From: Austropuccinia psidii
Lineage: Eukaryota > Basidiomycota > Pucciniomycetes > Pucciniales > Sphaerophragmiaceae
Length of the DNA: 64,000 nt
Direction of reading: 5' to 3'
NCBI GenBank assembly: GCA_023105745.1
Contig: JALGQZ010000007.1
Span: 2,711,592 to 2,775,591, forward strand
The number at the start of each line of letters is the position of its first letter. Position 1 is the first letter of the stretch. Position numbers and translations under genes: made by a program. The notes under the pieces are model-generated. The model made no database searches. It had not been told where the DNA came from and saw only the letters and a program-made list of their open reading frames with translations. Of the stretch, positions 62,167 to 64,000 are shown piece after piece.

Positions 62167-63801
62167 GTAGTTTATAGTCTTGCCTAGGACTTTTCCTGTC
62201 TTGTTTTTCTTTTCTTTCTTCTTTGGTCCTTGTTTATAATTTGATTAGTGGACAGTTTATGGTCTTGCCAAAGAACATATGTTTTTGTTGATATTTGAAA
62301 GTGCACTTTTTGGTCTTGCTTAGGACCTTTGATTGATTTTGTTGTAACTTTGAGTCCTTGTTGAGATTTCTAATGGTGGTCAGTTTATGGTCTTGCCAAG
62401 GACCATATTTTGTTGTTGCTTCTGTCCTTGTTGATAATTTTAGTGATTTATTTTTGATATTTGAAGGGGCAGTTTATGGTCTTGCCAAGGACCATTGGTT
62501 GATTTCTGTGATCCTTGTTGTCAATTTGATTGGGCAGTTTATGGTCTTGCCAAGGACCTTGCCTGTTTAACTTTTCTTGACTTTTGTTGATAATTTGAGT
62601 GGGCATTTTATGGTCTTGCCAAGGACCATATCTTGTGTACAGGCACCTGATTGTTGCACTTGGGGTTTCCTGGCATGTAATTTATCTTCAAAGCCAAGTT
62701 GTATAGTTATCTTAAACAGTTTATAGTCTTATTGAGGACTCATCTTTATTTTAAAAGCACATTTAAGCCTATAAAATAAGAGAAATATTTTATTAATGTT
62801 GCATACCTGTGGAAGCCAAATCAAATATGTTAGTATAGTTATCATTCAAAATGAGAAAGCATAAAAGATAAAATAGCAGTTTAAAGCCATGCTTAGGGCT
62901 CTTTTGTTTTTTATAGCACTGTAGCCATATCCAAATTTAAATATGTCAGTTTAATTTAATATCCAACATAAAAAGATCATGAGAAATAAAGTAAAGGAAG
63001 CAGTTTATAGCCATACTGAGGGCTCTTTTTTTTTGTTTTATTTTAATTTATTGTAAAGCCCAGTAAAAAAAATCATTTTCAGATCAGTAAAAATAAACAG
63101 TCAAGATAAAAAATAAAATCAGAAACCAGCAGTTTAATGTCTTGCTGAGGACATATTTTTTTTTTCAGCTCTGTAGCACATAAAATTAAGAGATGTCAGA
63201 TTCATATAATATTAAGGAGAAAATTAAAGAAAATTCCAGCAGTTTAATGTCTTGCTGAGGACATATTTTTTTTTCATAAAATACATTAATCAAAAGAAAA
63301 GAAAAATCAGTAATATTCAGCTTTAATAATGAAAACAATAGAAAATAAACAGTTTTAAGTCTTGTTCAGGACTTTTTTTTTTCTTTATAGCCCTGCAAAA
63401 ATTGGGAATATGAAATTTCAGTCTAATATAATTATAACAGAAAATAAATAAATAAAGAAACCATCAGTTTAAAGCCTTGATGAGGGCTTTTATTTATATT
63501 ATTATTATTATTATTTTTGTTAATTTTAATTTTAATTTATTTTTTTTTTGATTTATTTTCTTCTCCTTTGTAAAAGAAATCATCAGTAAATTTAAAGATA
63601 TTGAAGAAAATAAAAAATAAATAAGCAGATTATTTATATTCTTTTGTCAGTTCCATTCATTCAGTTTATTATTATTATTATTTTAGTTTTTTTTTTTAGA
63701 AAATAAATGAACAAAATGAAAGAGAAGAACCATCAGTTAAGCTTAATTTTAATAAAAATAGAAAATGAAAAATAAACAGTTTAAAGTGTTGTTTAGGACT
63801 T
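62167..63801 (+). repeat. Distal hairpin repeats of element G (15 copies)
   Basis: Copies start near 62167, 62252, 62303, 62381, 62470, 62535, 62604, 62717, 62877, 63001, 63130, 63240, 63350, 63465 and 63777. The consensus is CAGTTTA-NGYC-(T/A)TGCYDAG-GRCN. Stems vary as complementary pairs (ATGGTC/GACCAT, AAGCC/GGCTT, ATGTC/GACAT, AAGTC/GACTT). Filler between copies is AT-rich and not conserved. The spacer lies upstream of G pol on the minus strand. The final 200 bp (63802-64000) holds a GC-richer stretch (CTCTAGGGCCGTCGGG) that I cannot identify. Confidence 0.8.
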
Positions 63802-64000
63802 CTTTTCACTGTAAATGAATTTTTAAGCTTATAAAGTAATAGAGATACTTTCATGATGAACACTTTTTTTTATTATTGGAAGGTAATGTAGCCAGCTCTG
63901 CAGGCTGATCTAGAAGCTGTTACAACCCTCTAGGGCCGTCGGGTGGGGTGTTTCCATCTCTAATTATGTTGAAAAGCACTTTATTGTGCTTTAAACCACT

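Overview
This is a repeat-dominated piece of a fungal nuclear genome, most likely a rust fungus (Pucciniales). The long single-frame Ty3/Gypsy chromodomain polyproteins, the LTRs of 1.5-2.0 kb, a Tet/JBP-like 2OG dioxygenase relic and the Zn2Cys6-type relic resemble what I recall from Austropuccinia psidii and Puccinia. The species is inference, not shown by the sequence. Almost everything present is mobile DNA in nested layers. No clearly intact host gene, no rRNA and no intact tRNA was found.

Layout. (1) 1-16626: three related Gypsy elements. The 3' end and 3' LTR of a plus-strand element (P, 1-2421) abut a minus-strand element (A, 2422-10228). The 5' LTR of A sits inside the integrase gene of an older minus-strand element (B, 10229-16626). 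(2) 16627-18520: a plus-strand LTR (C) head-to-head with the B LTR. (3) 19931-20446: a 50-bp tandem array. (4) 20706-22526: a CACTG-ended terminal-inverted-repeat DNA transposon (H) carrying a broken spliced gene, inserted into a tRNA-Glu-like D-arm. (5) 22940-48770: element F (minus; gag-protease half plus a 5' LTR). Element E (minus, 29114-47322, TSD CTGAG) lies inside the F LTR, and element D (plus, 37039-47129, TSD GCCAG) lies inside the E LTR. (6) 48880-54704: a GC-richer island with a broken Zn2Cys6 gene, a broken Tet-like dioxygenase gene and an unidentified spliced gene. (7) 54709-64000: element G (minus; 3' LTR, a long open pol, then about 3.8 kb of hairpin-repeat spacer running off the window).

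How the parts work together. D is apparently complete: matching 1502-bp LTRs, a TSD, a PBS-like site, a polypurine tract and an uninterrupted 1953-residue Gag-Pol-chromodomain ORF. E has the same LTR family and polypurine tract, but its polymerase is deleted, its protease Asp is changed to Asn and its last zinc-knuckle Cys is lost. It looks like a non-autonomous partner of a D-like element. F and G are one family: F shows the gag-protease half, G shows the RT-RNaseH-integrase half, and both carry hairpin-rich non-coding DNA on the side where the two halves should meet.

Most notable signals. (a) D has about 1.5 kb between its TATA box and the Gag-Pol start with no ATG at all on the sense strand, and E has about 2.2 kb. 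(b) In D and E the Gag-Pol ATG lies inside a small conserved intron whose removal exposes an overlapping reading frame; the frame is also seen in A and B. (c) The G spacer holds nineteen copies of a short hairpin whose stems differ by paired changes, and the 50-bp array carries the same hairpin. (d) H interrupts a tRNA-Glu-like A-box with a 3-bp duplication.
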